Part shown: positions 11,754 to 22,700 of the stretch, in pieces | How the letters are laid out: the number at the start of each line of letters is the position of its first letter | Numbering within the stretch: position 1 is the first letter of the stretch | DNA from: Litoditis marina | Lineage: Eukaryota; Nematoda; Chromadorea; Rhabditida; Rhabditidae | Reading direction: 5' to 3' | DNA length: 64,000 nucleotides | Assembly: GCA_964036275.1 (NCBI GenBank) | Contig: OZ038437.1 | Span: 674,001 to 738,000 of the forward strand | Position numbers and translations under genes: made by a program | The notes under the pieces: model-generated | What the model saw: the letters and a program-made list of their open reading frames with translations, nothing else | Database searches by the model: none | What the model was told of the DNA's origin: nothing

Positions 11754-12552
11754 TCCACTAGTATAAAGCGCTAGTCTGGTGTGTATGTTTGAAACAATTT
11801 CAGTCGAAAAACCAATGGGGAAGAGTGAGGCAAATGGCGTGGAAAAAACGTGAGCTAGCTGGATTTCATTTCTATTTTCGAGTGACTACGAATCGGCTGC
11901 AGCTGCAATTGGTCATCCCATCATCCCATCGGAATTCGTCAATTGGCAATAAGACATCCCGCGCTCTATGTTAAGGAGAAGTTCCGCGCTATATGTTAGG
12001 AGGAAGTTCCACGCTCTATGTTAGGGAGAAGTTTCGCGCTCTATGTTAGGGAGAAGTTTCGCGCTCTATGTTGAGAAGAAGTTTCGTGCTCTATGTAAGT
12101 GAGAAGTTTCCCGCTCTATGCTGAGGAGAAGTTTTGCGCTCTATGTTAGGGAGAAGTTTAGCGCTTTATGTTAAATAGAAGTTCCGCGCTCTATGTTAGG
12201 GAGAAGTTTAGCGCTTTATGTTAAATAGAAGTTCGCGCTCTATGTTAGGGAGAAGTTTAGCGCTTTATGTTAAGAGGGAGTTCGCGCTCTGTGGTAAGGA
12301 AGAATTTCCGCGCTCTATGGTACGGAAGAATTTCCGCGCTCTATGGTAAGGAAGAATTTCCGCGCTCTATGTTAGGGAGAAGTTTCGCGCTCTGTGTTGA
12401 GAAGAACTTTCGCGCTCTATGTTGAGAAGAACTTTCGCGCTCTTTGTTATTAAGAACCTCCACCCCCTGTGTTCAGAAAAAAGGAAGCTTCCGCCAGCCT
12501 AGGCTTAAACAAGGGTGGAGGAGGCGGCTTTAGCCGCCGGCGCCCTCCCTTG
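11754..12552 (+). mobile_element. Helitron-like unit U4
   Basis: It begins TCCACTAGTATAAAGCGC. Smallest unit (799 bp). GTGAGGCAAATGGCGTGGAA block, minisatellite (about 11950-12475), hairpin 12510-12552 with GGCGGCTTTAGCCGCC, ending TCCCTTG. Confidence 0.75.
11950..12475 (+). repeat. Minisatellite array 4
   Basis: Same 25-bp family (CGCGCTCTATGTTAGGGAGA plus AGTTT), about 21 copies, inside U4. Its first three repeats closely match a stretch in array 3 near 11060-11130, pointing to recent exchange between units. Confidence 0.85.
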
Positions 12553-12954
12553 TCCTCTATTATAAAGCGCTTATTTGGTGTGTGTGTGTGTGTGTGTGTG
12601 TGTGTCAGTCTGTCTGATTTTGGGGTGAGGCAAGCACTTTTGGTCGAAAATGGAGCGAAAGTTGTACTTTGTAGTTGGTTGGGGAAAAAGCGCGTGAGCG
12701 GTACGTGTTTTCTCGGCTTTCATTTCTATTCTCGATTGATGCATCGGCGGTAGTGCTCTGTATTATCGGCTATAGGTATGTTGAATAGTTGTATTTATTG
12801 CTATATGGAGGCTGAAATATAGAAAAAAAGGTGATAGTTCATGCTCTATTCATTTTCTCATTAATGCTTATAACTTTTTTCGACGATTAATTTGTAAATT
12901 CTCTCTCTTTCTCTTTTCTGGCTGTGTATTTTATTTAGAAAACATATACAGAAG

Positions 12955-12972
12955 AGAGTAAGAGAGAAAGAA

Positions 12973-13047
<75 letters not shown>
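12955..13047 (+). repeat. GA microsatellite
   Basis: Almost uninterrupted AG dinucleotides inside U5. Confidence 0.9.
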
Positions 13048-13048
<1 letters not shown>

Positions 13049-13381
13049 AGGTTCTACTGTCTGTGTAAGCCCTACTGTTTCCCTTTTCACAGTCTATGTG
13101 AGTCCCAATGTTCTCATTTCCACTGTCTATGTGAGCCCACTGTTCCCATTTTACTAGCGCAAGACAGAGAATAGAGGAAGTAGAGAGAAAGAGAAAGGAA
13201 GGAAGAGCTAGAGAGGAATGAGGGTTCTACTGTCTATGTAAGCCCTACTGTTTCCATTTCCATTGTCTATGTGAGCCCCACACCCACTGCACCTATTGTA
13301 GCTGTACATGTAAACCAAAGGTGAGAACCAAAACCATTTTATTTTCGCTGTGTATGTGAATCCCCACTATTCCCATTTTTG

Positions 13382-13752
13382 CAATAGCAAGTGCATCTCA
13401 ACCTGAGTAGACGAGTTTCACGCGACCACGGTTAACAGGAATGGCTTAACAGGGAAGGAAAAGGGTATAAAAGCGCGGAGGGAAGGAGGAGAGCCATTCG
13501 AACGCTCTGTTCGCCCCAAGAATGCCCGCCACGGACTGGAGCTGCTGCCGTGGATTGGACCGCTGATGGTTGGACTGGAGTCCTCCGGTAGGAGCCAATG
13601 GGGCTCCCGCTACGTGCCGGATGCTGCTCGCAAAATGAAGAGAGAAAGAAGAAACTACGCGTCAGTAATAGTACACAAAAAGAAATTTTTTTCTGTGTTT
13701 TGTTCTCGGGTTGTGCTGTTTTGAAACTAATTGTTGTTACGGGTTACTCTCG
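13382..13752 (+). repeat. TATA-box-bearing module, copy 2
   Basis: Second copy of the 9437-9795 block: GGGTATAAAAGCGCGGAG at about 13464 and GCCATTCGAACGCTCTGTTC downstream, followed by the GACTGGAGCTGCTGCCGTGG segment. Its presence in only U2 and U5 fits one ancestral insertion later copied with its unit. Confidence 0.6.
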
Positions 13753-14580
13753 CACCCTGTGTTAAAGAGAGTTCTTGCGCCCTATGTTAAGGAGAATATT
13801 CGCGCCCTATGTTGGAGAGATATCTCGCGTCCAAAGTTAAGGAGAGCTCCCTCGCCCGTTAGGGGAAGCTCTGGCGCCCTGTTTTGGGGAGAGCTCTCGC
13901 GCTCTGATATTAGGGAGAGGCCTCGCGCTCTATGGCAGGGAAAGGGGTCGCTCTCTATGGCAGGGAGAGTTTTCGCATTCTATGTTAGAGAGAGATCTTG
14001 CACTCTATGTTAGAGAGAGGTCTTGCACTCTATGTTAGGAAGAGATCTCGCCGTCTATGTTAAAGAGAACTTCCGCGCTCTACGTCAGGGAAAACTTCCG
14101 CGCTCTATGCAGGGAGAGTTCTCGCGCCTTATGTCAGGGAGAGCTTCCGCGCCTTATGTTGAGGAGAGACCCGTCTGGGGTCAAAGAGAACTCCCGCGCC
14201 CTATGTTATGGAGAGCTCCCGCGCTCGCGGTTAGAGAGAGACTCGCGCTGTATGTTAGGGAGAGGTCTTGCGCTCTATTTTAGGAAAAGGTCTCGCCCTC
14301 TATGGTAGGGAAAGGTCTCGCCCTCTATGGTAGGGAAAAGTTCCGCTCTCTATGACAGGGAGAGTTTTCGCGCTCTATGTTAGAGAGAGGTCTTGCACTC
14401 TATGTTAGGGAGAGATCTCGCCGTCTATGTTGGAGAAAACTTCCGCGCTTTACGTTAGAGAAACCTTCCGCGCTCTATGTTAGGGAAAAAGATCGCTCTC
14501 TATGTTAGTGTGAATGTTGCGCCTTATGTTAGAGTGAGATGTCCCGCTTTATGTAGTAGAAATCATTGCGCCTCATGTTG
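13745..14580 (+). repeat. Minisatellite array 5
   Basis: Diverged members of the same family (CGCGCTCTATGTTAGGGAGA, GAGCTCCCGCGCCC), about 33 copies. Confidence 0.8.
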
Positions 14581-14724
14581 ATAAAAACGTGATAAACGTG
14601 GTCGAGAGAAACGTGAGTTCGGGAAATGGAGCATAAATTAAACAAAAACTCCTACAAGAGCTCGTCAGCCTGGAATAAAAACAAGGGAGGCGGAGGCGGC
14701 TTTAGCCGCCGGCGACCTTCCTTG

Positions 14725-15840
14725 TCTACTAATATAAAACCGTTGCTTGGTGTGTATGAGGCAAATTGTCCTTTTGGTCGAGATGTCGGAAAATGATGCA
14801 CTTTGTAGTTGAAGAAGAAAGAAGACGTGGAGATACGTGTAATTTCCTGCTTTTCATTTTCAAACCCTTTGGAATTGGCTGTTGCTGGGATTTGAGTTTG
14901 ACCATAGAAACTCCCGCGCTCTATGTGAATAAGAACTTCCGCGCTCTATGTAAAGAAGAACTTCCGCGCTTTATGTTAAGGAGAACTCCCGCGCTCTATT
15001 TTAAGGAGAATTCCCGCGCTCTGTTTTAAGGAAAACTCCCGCGCTCTATGTTGAGGAGAACTTCCGCGCTCTATGTTGAGGAGAACTCCCGCGCTCTATG
15101 TTAGGGAGCACTCCCGCGCTCTTCGTTAAGGAGAACTCGCGCGCTCTATGTTAAGGAGAACTACCGCGCTCTATGTTAAAGAAAACACACGCGCTCTATG
15201 TTAAGGAGAACTATCGCGCTCTATGTTAGAGAGAACTACCGCGCTCTATGTTAAGGAGAACTATCGCGCTCTATGTTAGAGAGAACTACCGCGCTCTATG
15301 TAAAGGAGAACTCTTGCGCTCTATGTTAAAGAGAACTCCCGCGCTGTAAAGAATTCACGCGCTCTACGTTGAGGAGAACTGTCGCGCTCTATGTTGACGA
15401 GAACTACCGCGCTCTATGTCAAGGAGAACCCACGCGCTCTATGTCAAGAAGAACCCACGCGCTCTATGTTAAGGAGAACTACCACGCTCTATGTCAGAGA
15501 GAACTACCGTGCTCTATGTTGAGGAGAACTACCGCACTCTACGTTAAGGAGAACTGTCGCGCTCTATGTTGAGGAGAACTATCGCGGTCTATGTTAAGGA
15601 GAACCCACGCGCTCTATGTTGAGAAGAACTACCGCGCTCTATGTTAAGGAGAGCTACCACTCTATATGTTGAGGAGATCTGTCGCGCTGTATGTTCATAA
15701 AAAGTATCGCGCCGTGAAACAACTAATTTTAAAATAGAAAAGAGAAAGGAAGGAAGAAAGGTAAAAAGACAGCTGGAAACTGTCGCCAGCCTAGACTCAT
15801 CACGGGAGGGACCCGGGCGTAGCCCGGGGTACCTTCCTTG
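14725..15840 (+). mobile_element. Helitron-like unit U6
   Basis: It begins TCTACTAATATAAAACCG, identical to the U1 start, and shares GTATGAGGCAAAT and GATGCACTTTGTAGTTG with it. Minisatellite about 14905-15715; hairpin 15801-15840 uses the U1-type stem (CCCGGGCGTAGCCCGGG) and ends CCTTCCTTG, followed by host T15841. Confidence 0.75.
14905..15715 (+). repeat. Minisatellite array 6
   Basis: Most homogeneous array: CGCGCTCTATGTTAAGGAGA plus ACTAC or ACTCC, 25 bp, about 32 copies. Confidence 0.9.
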
Positions 15841-16112
15841 TGTACAAGAAATATAAAAGAAGTCCAATACAAATATTTTGAGGAAAATGCTAATCTCGCT
15901 TCTCTCGAAAAGAACGGAGTATAAGCTAGATTATTGTGAGTCGCAGTCAGAAGTTTTCTTCCGGTAGCAAAAAACTCGGTATCCTTTTTTTGAATTTTTA
16001 AACGGAGCGAGATTAGACTTTTCCTCAAAATATTTTTATTGGGCTTCTTTCATATTTCTTGTACATGTTTATCCAAAACTAATCTTTACTTTCTTTACAC
16101 TCGTTTTTTATA
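15841..16112. mobile_element. Right part of split palindromic element
   Basis: It resumes with TGTACAAGAAATATAAAAGA, the inner half of the left arm, then the spacer and the full right arm ending ACACTCGTTTTTTATACC. The right arm reads, inverted, GGATAAACATGTACAAGAAA. The left arm would therefore have read ATGAACA then TGTACAAGAA, which is exactly the two flanks of the 7798-15840 insertion. Confidence 0.85.
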
Positions 16113-16431
16113 CCAATACTACTAACATTCATTGCAAATTACCCTGTTAAAACGTCTTTTGTTTTGCTAAGGAGTGATCTTAGAATGTAAACAGGTTGTT
16201 GGAGTTTATATAGTACAGTGATTTGCTTCTCTTTTTGGAACTATATTAATGAAGATAAATATAACCATTGAACAATTTGATTCAAAAACTGATAAAGGAA
16301 TAAGAGTACCGGCAGAACCCAATGAAGACTGGACATACAGCAAAAACAGCAAATAAAGGTGACAAAAATATTTTGTTATCATGTTTCTCTCTCATTTTCT
16401 TGTCTTTCAGTATTATCTCACTCTTCTTCAG
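16113..16431. other. Intergenic; signal-peptide exon of the pseudogene not found
   Basis: The paralogues would have a signal-peptide exon here. No MRTKF-like start or phase-2 exon is visible, so the pseudogene lacks its 5' end. Confidence 0.5.
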
Positions 16432-16860
16432 ATGTTACCAGTTCCTGACGGATTCAATGGATTACACGACAGCTCAACAGAAATGCCAGTCGCTCTCGGG
16501 AAAACTAACTTCCGTTGAGAACGCATTTGAGGACTCATTTTTCGGAGGAAAATTGTGTTACTTTAATGTTTATCCCTAAAACAATATTAAATAGAGTATT
16601 GCTTCTCAAAGGATTTTTTGAACAATCTTCTCATTTTCACTTTTCAATGATCACATATATAATCTATTTGAGAGTTTTACTGAAGTATTACCCGCCTGAT
16701 AACGTTTGGGGGAAAAAATGCTCAAAATTAATTTAAAAATTCGCAGAATACTGTTGTCAATTTTTTTACCCATTTCTTGTAGTCATGGCATTTTTCATGT
16801 TCAAGAGTGGGCAATCGGATAGTTTTGGATCAGCGCTGATGTTTTTACGAACAACACATG

Positions 16861-17039
16861 GCGGCGTAGCAATCCCCACAAAAGTTCATGAGATCACCTC
16901 ATGAGCTATTAGCACGAGCTTCTCATGAGATTTTATTGATTGAAATGCTACAACATTAAGAGTTCACGAGTAGCTCATGAGGTATCTCATGAGAAACTCA
17001 TATGAACTTCTCATGAGGTTGGACGGTTTGCTACGCCGC
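16861..17039. mobile_element. MITE inserted in pseudogene exon
   Basis: Inverted termini GCGGCGTAGCAA and TTGCTACGCCGC, with CTCATGAG-rich interior. ATG at 16858-16860 and at 17040-17042 is a 3-bp target duplication. Related copies: 17659-17893, 21441-21616, about 41788-41930, 59564-59733, and a partial one near 31065-31160. Confidence 0.88.
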
Positions 17040-17658
17040 ATGGACTTGGAACGATGGAGCCGATTGGAACTACACCAACTGCGACCCCAGTACGTCTTTC
17101 AAGAGAGAGGCATTAAGCCCTTATTGTTGGCAAGTTAACTGAAAGTGATTGAAACAACTGACACAAATCGGCAATCTAGAACGGGAAGTGCAAACAATAA
17201 GTTCCACGGTTTAGCACGTATATTTCTCTTGAAAAAAAACACCGAACAACGCACCCTAACTGAAGCGAGTTGTAACGATACCGAACTTTAGAGATTTCTT
17301 CCAGGAGAACCCGTTTATCAGGCATGCGCAGCGATCAACATAACCACTGGAACTTGGTTGTGAGTTCCGTTTCGTCGGAATCAATTTATGTTCAGGAACT
17401 TTTCCTTGATCTTTTCGTAGTTTGATAACTCCGTGTTTCACTACAATGCAATGAAAGATAACAACAGAACGGAAGATTTTGAAGTAAGTTTCGTAACTAT
17501 GACAAGAAATTTCCTCAAAAACATTTTCACCGATTTTGAGCGATTTACAAGCTAGAAATTTCCTCAAAAACATTTTTACCGAATTTAAGCGATTCACAAG
17601 TCCAACCCTAAACTACGTTCGTTTAGAAATTATTAAAAACTTGATGAAGAACAGAACT

Positions 17659-17893
17659 GGCGCTGTAGCAATCCCTCCACCTCACCAGCACCTCACCAAC
17701 AAAACGTGGTCCTCACCTCGCCAGTTTACTGGTCAGCGAAACTGCGCGTAAAAAGTTGGTTAGCTACTTCCCAAGTAGCTGACGAGTTCTCCATGGTTCA
17801 GCATAGAAACCTCATGCGGTAAGCTTGTGAGGTAGCTGGGGAGTTATCTCATGAGGTGACCTTACAAGGTATGGTGGGATTGCTACAGCGCCT
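17659..17893. mobile_element. Diverged MITE of the GTAGCAA family
   Basis: Termini GGCGCTGTAGCAATCC and GGATTGCTACAGCGCC are inverted repeats; interior has the CTCATG and CTCACC motifs. Intronic in the pseudogene. Confidence 0.75.
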
Positions 17894-18065
17894 GATGTTT
17901 TGCACTAAGTTACATTCCAGTAAGATTTCCAGAAATGGTACGTCGAAATACCAGACAACGACGGAATCAACAACTGTGCCGTGGTCAGGTTTACACATCT
18001 CGTCAACATCATATTAAAATTGTCATCAAAGTCTTCTCGTCGAAACACTCCAGCCGTGGTTGTAT

Positions 18066-18200
18066 ATACTAGAATTCAATTGAATAGTCACGTGAAGTTC
18101 GCATTCTGATGAGGAATCGTGCACTTTTTCATTGTACGTTTTTGACTTCTGCTGTGTTTAACATGTTTCACGTGACGGTACAATTGACTAACAGTATACG
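18066..18200. mobile_element. MITE with GTCACGTGAA arms, copy 1
   Basis: Arms CAATTGAATAGTCACGTGAA and TTCACGTGACGGTACAATTG, with a conserved GTGCACTTT / CTGCTGTGTTTAACATG interior. Other copies: 30548-30675, 31878-32012, 40868-40985, 44294-44412. Confidence 0.85.
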
Positions 18201-18621
18201 CAACCCGTGAGCCATCTGAACATCAGTCAAATCCGCTCATGAGTTTCGAAATAGTTCTTTCAAGAACAAAAAGGGAGCTTGCGCATATCCTATCGCTCTC
18301 CGGAACGTAAGGGAAACGATACGAAAAGTCAAGTCAACTCATCCAAATCTCCCCTCAACTTGTGTATGGAGAAGTTACGACTCCATCCCTTCAGAGACTC
18401 AGTGTTGTCCAAACATCTACAAGGTAACTTTGATCAAAAGCTATGAAGAGGTCGGAGAAATGAACATTATCTATTTTATTCTCCTTGAAAATATTTCTTA
18501 TTTCCAGATGTACTCGGATAATTCAAATGGAGACGGAAATATGTGGAACAATTGGGGGGACTACACTTGTGAGAAACCAATGAGAGCTGCCATTTGCAAG
18601 AAACCCATCAACAGGATGTAG

Positions 18622-19726
18622 ATCGTTCATTTCAGAATCTGCGAATAAAAATTTTTTTTCGTTGAAATAATTTTTTTGGTAAATTTTTCGAAAAGTGTAT
18701 GATTTTCGGTGTTCGTTGTTTACATTCACTTATTAATTCACTTTTTTTGTTTCACAACGAGGTGATCTGGAAAGGAAAAAGTATTATTATAACTAGACAT
18801 CGAGCCAGTTTTGAAAATTCAATGTGCACGAAAAAAAAATATGGTGGTCATGGATGGATCAGACGGAGACAACAAAGCTGACTGAGAAAAAACTCGATCT
18901 GTCCTTCATTTGCTACTGAAGTTTGCAGTTTCAAGTCACATTAAGATGTTACATAGGGGTGGCCGATGACCGACCGCCACATATTTCCGCTTGCAAGCTC
19001 TGAGGTCTCAGTGACAAAGAACGTCGAATTAACTGGAGAACTGCGTCCTTCCCGAATCGGACCGCAAACCGGTGACTGAAGAACCGAACCGAATCGACAT
19101 TCTAAACCGACCGGTTCTCCAGTGGAAGGTTTGAGCCGGACCGATAGGTTCGGTTCGGTTCTCCAGGGACCGGTTCGGGGTTCGGTTCGGGAAGGACCTG
19201 CTTCTCCAGTTAGTTGGCCACAAAGACCGGTACGCGGCATGCGACTAGGATCTCTTTGGAATTCATGATTTGCGGCTCCGGCTCGCTCCAACCGAGTCAT
19301 AATTTCTGTGATGTAGAATATAATAGAATATAATGTTTATTTGCGAGTAAACACGTGTCTTTCCACAACGGTCTATATGTAGCATTTCGATTACGGAAAA
19401 ATGGTGACATAGCAGAAAACATGAAAACTAGAGTAGCTGGGAAGCCACGAGCCCGGACATCATCTAGAAATTGGCGGTGTCGCCGGCGACTCAATTGTCC
19501 ATTTTGAACGTAGCTTTAAGCCTTCAAGGGCAACATCCGCTAACCTCAATTCTGACATCAAAACTACTTTTAACTTGTTGAGACACTGCAGGTAGTTTCA
19601 TTCTGTTTTGTGCAGACCAACGTCTCACAAGGATTCGTTGTTCCCCGCACTAAACGATTTGCTCACATTTTTTGTTTTTTTCACTCGTGAATGTTTATAT
19701 GGCATCTTCTGATAGCGGGTCAAACG
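18622..19726. other. Intergenic with GGTTCGGTTC-rich tract
   Basis: No gene seen. At about 19066-19205 there is a degenerate run of CCGGTT / GGTTCGGTTC motifs, which also appears at about 29690-29870 in gene C; it gives misleading open frames on the minus strand. Confidence 0.55.
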
Positions 19727-19732
19727 TTATCT
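19727..19732 (-). promoter_or_regulatory. GATA-factor site upstream of gene B
   Basis: TTATCT (AGATAA on the minus strand), 65 bp before the gene B start codon. Confidence 0.45.
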
Positions 19733-19796
19733 TAATCTTCTGGATAATTTGTTCTTGTTTCAAGATTAAATCACCTTCTATTTTTGTCGCGGTGAG

Positions 19797-22700
19797 ATGT
19801 TCCTGTGGATATTTATGGTGATCATCGGACAGGTAACCATGGAAAACTCAAACACAATCTGCGACAAACAACGAAAAAAGTGAGTACAAGTCATTTCCAA
19901 ATGTGCAGAACGGTGATGCTACTTTCTGAACACCGACCATTTTTCTGTTCAACAAAAATCATTTGAACAGAGAGAAAAACATATAAGAAAATTTGTAACT
20001 TTCAAAAAATCAGTGTGCAAGAAACAAGATGAGCAATATACTACTTAGCTGCATCATTCTGGCAATTGAGCTTGCCTAAAAAAACATCGTGGTTTGTCAA
20101 CGAAAAATAAGGTAACTTATTCATTAAATGTATTTTTACAAAAATGCAGAGACATTCTAAGGGGCAAACACATGTCAAGTGTTAGAAGCCATAATAACTG
20201 CCCCGCTGTTTTGATTCCATTATTAGAGTTCTAGATGTTATCAAGTTGTGACTGACCTGGCTGGCTTCGCGAATTCTGAATCTCATTGCAATTCGCTTTA
20301 TGGACAATTGGCCTCAATGGAAAACGCATTTGACAACTCTTTTCTGAATGGTTAGTGAAAAGACAATGGGATCCGGTGCGTCACTTCACGTCACTGAGAT
20401 TCAATGCACACTTGCCGTGGGAAACCGTGAATTATAGCTAACCGGGTTTTTAGGTAGCCCAGACCTTTTTTCAGGTTCCTTTGGGGGTAACCTGAAATCA
20501 AAAACCGGTTACCCACAAATTTGAAAGAAAAACTGTTTACTGTTAATTTTGATGGTAACCGGATTTCGGTTTCAGGTTATTTCAAAGTTACCTACTCAAT
20601 TCACCTAAAAAGGTTACCAAAGAGGTTAGATCACCTAAAAACCCAGTTAGATATAGAATTGGCCCTATACCGCTCATAGTATGAAAAGCGATAATGCGTA
20701 CCTAACATTGAGGTAATATGTGCTTGTCCTTTACGTTGTTTTGCGGAATATTAGGCATCAACACATATGTTCACACAGGTTTCTACTTGTAACCAGCTAT
20801 TGTTCAAATTATCTATTATATGGAATTTGACACGATACCCATACATGTTTTATACAATTCTATTAACAGGTCTCGCATCTGTCTACCTTAAGAAGCTAAA
20901 CATAACCAGTTATTGGATAGGAGCCAGTCATTTCACCCACAATACTTGGAATTGGATAGATGACACAGAGTGGTCCTATACTAACTGGGCGCCAGGTACG
21001 ATAACTGATTGGAGTTGTAGTTTGGTCTGCAAACACACGTTTCAAAATTCTGCTTGAATCGTCATATCTACCGTTTGTCCTGATTCTGGGGACATCTTTG
21101 AATCACTATTGAATATAAAGCTAGTTTGTGACATAAAATAATATTGATGTGCTCTTCATTTTTTTACATTCAAAGATTGTGGCGATCGCTCATCTGAAAA
21201 AGAGGAGAAAACTGGATAGAAATAATTAGAGTGATATGATTTCAAATGGTTCCCAGTTGTTTGTACGCTGTCGTAACGAAGAGGGTTGAAACACTGATAT
21301 TTGACTGAATTTTCGCTAAGGAACAAATCAACATAGGAAACTTCGGTTGTGGAAATACCATTTTATACATCAATCCGATACGTTGCACATAGAATTTACC
21401 TCTCACTCTCCTTTTTCGTTGCAGAACAGTATTTTGTCAGGCGGCGTAGCAACTCCTCGAAAATCTCATGAGATACCTCATGAGCTATTCGCATGAGCTC
21501 ATGAGATTCAATTGATTGCTATGCTACAACATTGGGAGTTTACGAGTAGTTCATGAGGTATCTCATGAGAAACTCATATGCACTTCTCGTGAGATTGGAG
21601 GGTTTGCTACGCTCCCAGGTCCCCACTGTGCTGACATCTAGAGCCATGTGATGTTGTTTCTCTTTGTTGTTGTTGATTTTTGTATCACGTTATTCAGGCG
21701 AACCGTTGTTGAATACATGTGCATCGGTGTCTACATCCACTGGGAAATGGAAGTAAGTAATATTCTCTTTTCATATATTCCTCCAAAGAGCAATTCTATG
21801 AAAACTAATGTTATCGTTAGAAAGTAGGACTATATTCCAGTTTCACAACGTGTTCATTTTAGGAGTTCTCGTTCACACGAAGAAATGGCATCAATCTGTA
21901 TCGTACCACCTCCCAAACTTCGTGAGTTGAAGTCAAGAAAAACACCCTAATGCTCTATGCGTGATTTGTCTTACAGTGGATTATGAGTTTCTTATTCAAA
22001 TTGAAAAAGGACAATTATGTGGTCAAATCCGGGAGATCAGCTTTATGTTCGCAATTAGCGAGACAACCATCGTAAAATCAATTATAGAAGAGCGAGCCTG
22101 AACAGCGAACATAAAGCTCAACTTGGAAACATAACGCGGTACTAGAAAACATAACGCGGTATTGCCAACAGTTTTTAGGCTTGGTTATCAATGAAGTTAT
22201 GGGAAATATTTAAACCTGCCCAGATCAGTGCAAAGTGTAAAGGAAGAAAACCATATATGCTGTTCGAATTAAATATTTGTCACATTTACTTTAGTTTACC
22301 TAATAAAAAGGCTCAGGCTTAGGTAAGCCATGGTTCCTAGAATAGGTCGTTGAACCTTAAGTCACTGGCTCGTTGCGCCTCAGGTTACTGGCTCGTTGCA
22401 GTTTGAGGCGAAATTTTGAGGGAAAAATTTAGATTACCGACATCCGACTGTTTTTTATATTATATGATTCTAATAGTTACCATTTTTTGTGAACTTGTAA
22501 CCAAGCATAAATCCAACCTGACACCAGAAATGGCATTAGATATGTCAACTGAGTAAATTCTCTCATAATGTATGAAATTCTACTGCCCTGTGTTCTAAGC
22601 TATTATGAACTTTGGCGTAGTGTTCTCTCTAACCGCGTTATGTTCTCTCTAACCGCGTTATGTTCTCTCTGACCGCGTTATGTTCGCAATTAGGAGAGCG

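Larger units (their letters stand above)
12553..14724 (+). mobile_element. Helitron-like unit U5
   Basis: It begins TCCTCTATTATAAAGCGC. Longest unit (2,172 bp). It has a TG run, GGTCGAAAATGGAGCGAAAG, a (GA)n tract at about 12955-13047, several copies of a TCTATGTGAGCCC-type repeat, the second TATA module (13382-13752), a minisatellite (about 13745-14580), and the hairpin 14682-14724. Confidence 0.72.
16432..18621 (+). pseudogene. Broken G/K-type clec pseudogene
   Basis: Recognisable pieces: CTLD1 exon 16432-16547 (CYQFLTDSMDYTTAQQKC), CTLD1 exon 16783-16860 plus 17040-17089 (FMFKSGQSDSF ... WTWNDGADWNYTNCDP), CTLD2 exon 17933-17983 and terminal exon 18508-18621 (MYSDNSNGDGN ... AAICKKPINRM, stop). 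Defects: no signal-peptide exon; donor after 16547 is GAAAATTG; one T missing in AGTTTTGG (paralogues have five T), a frameshift; a 179-bp MITE (16861-17039) inside the WIG exon with ATG duplicated on both sides; NWAP changed to NCDP; and CTLD1 exons 3-4 and CTLD2 exons A-C absent. The exon is 125 nt without the MITE, versus 126 in G and K. Confidence 0.85.

Noticed and set aside
7798..15840. CRISPR array or centromeric satellite
   Set aside because: Repeats are direct and contiguous without unique spacers, the host is a nematode, and the arrays are bounded inside units with transposon-like ends.
16515..16736. Plus frame after the CTLD1 exon of the pseudogene
   Set aside because: It is read in another frame of the exon plus intron; no motif and no splice support.
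18941..19300. 119-residue Arg/Pro-rich minus frame
   Set aside because: Generated by degenerate GGTTCGGTTC repeats; a related tract at 29690-29870 keeps no frame.
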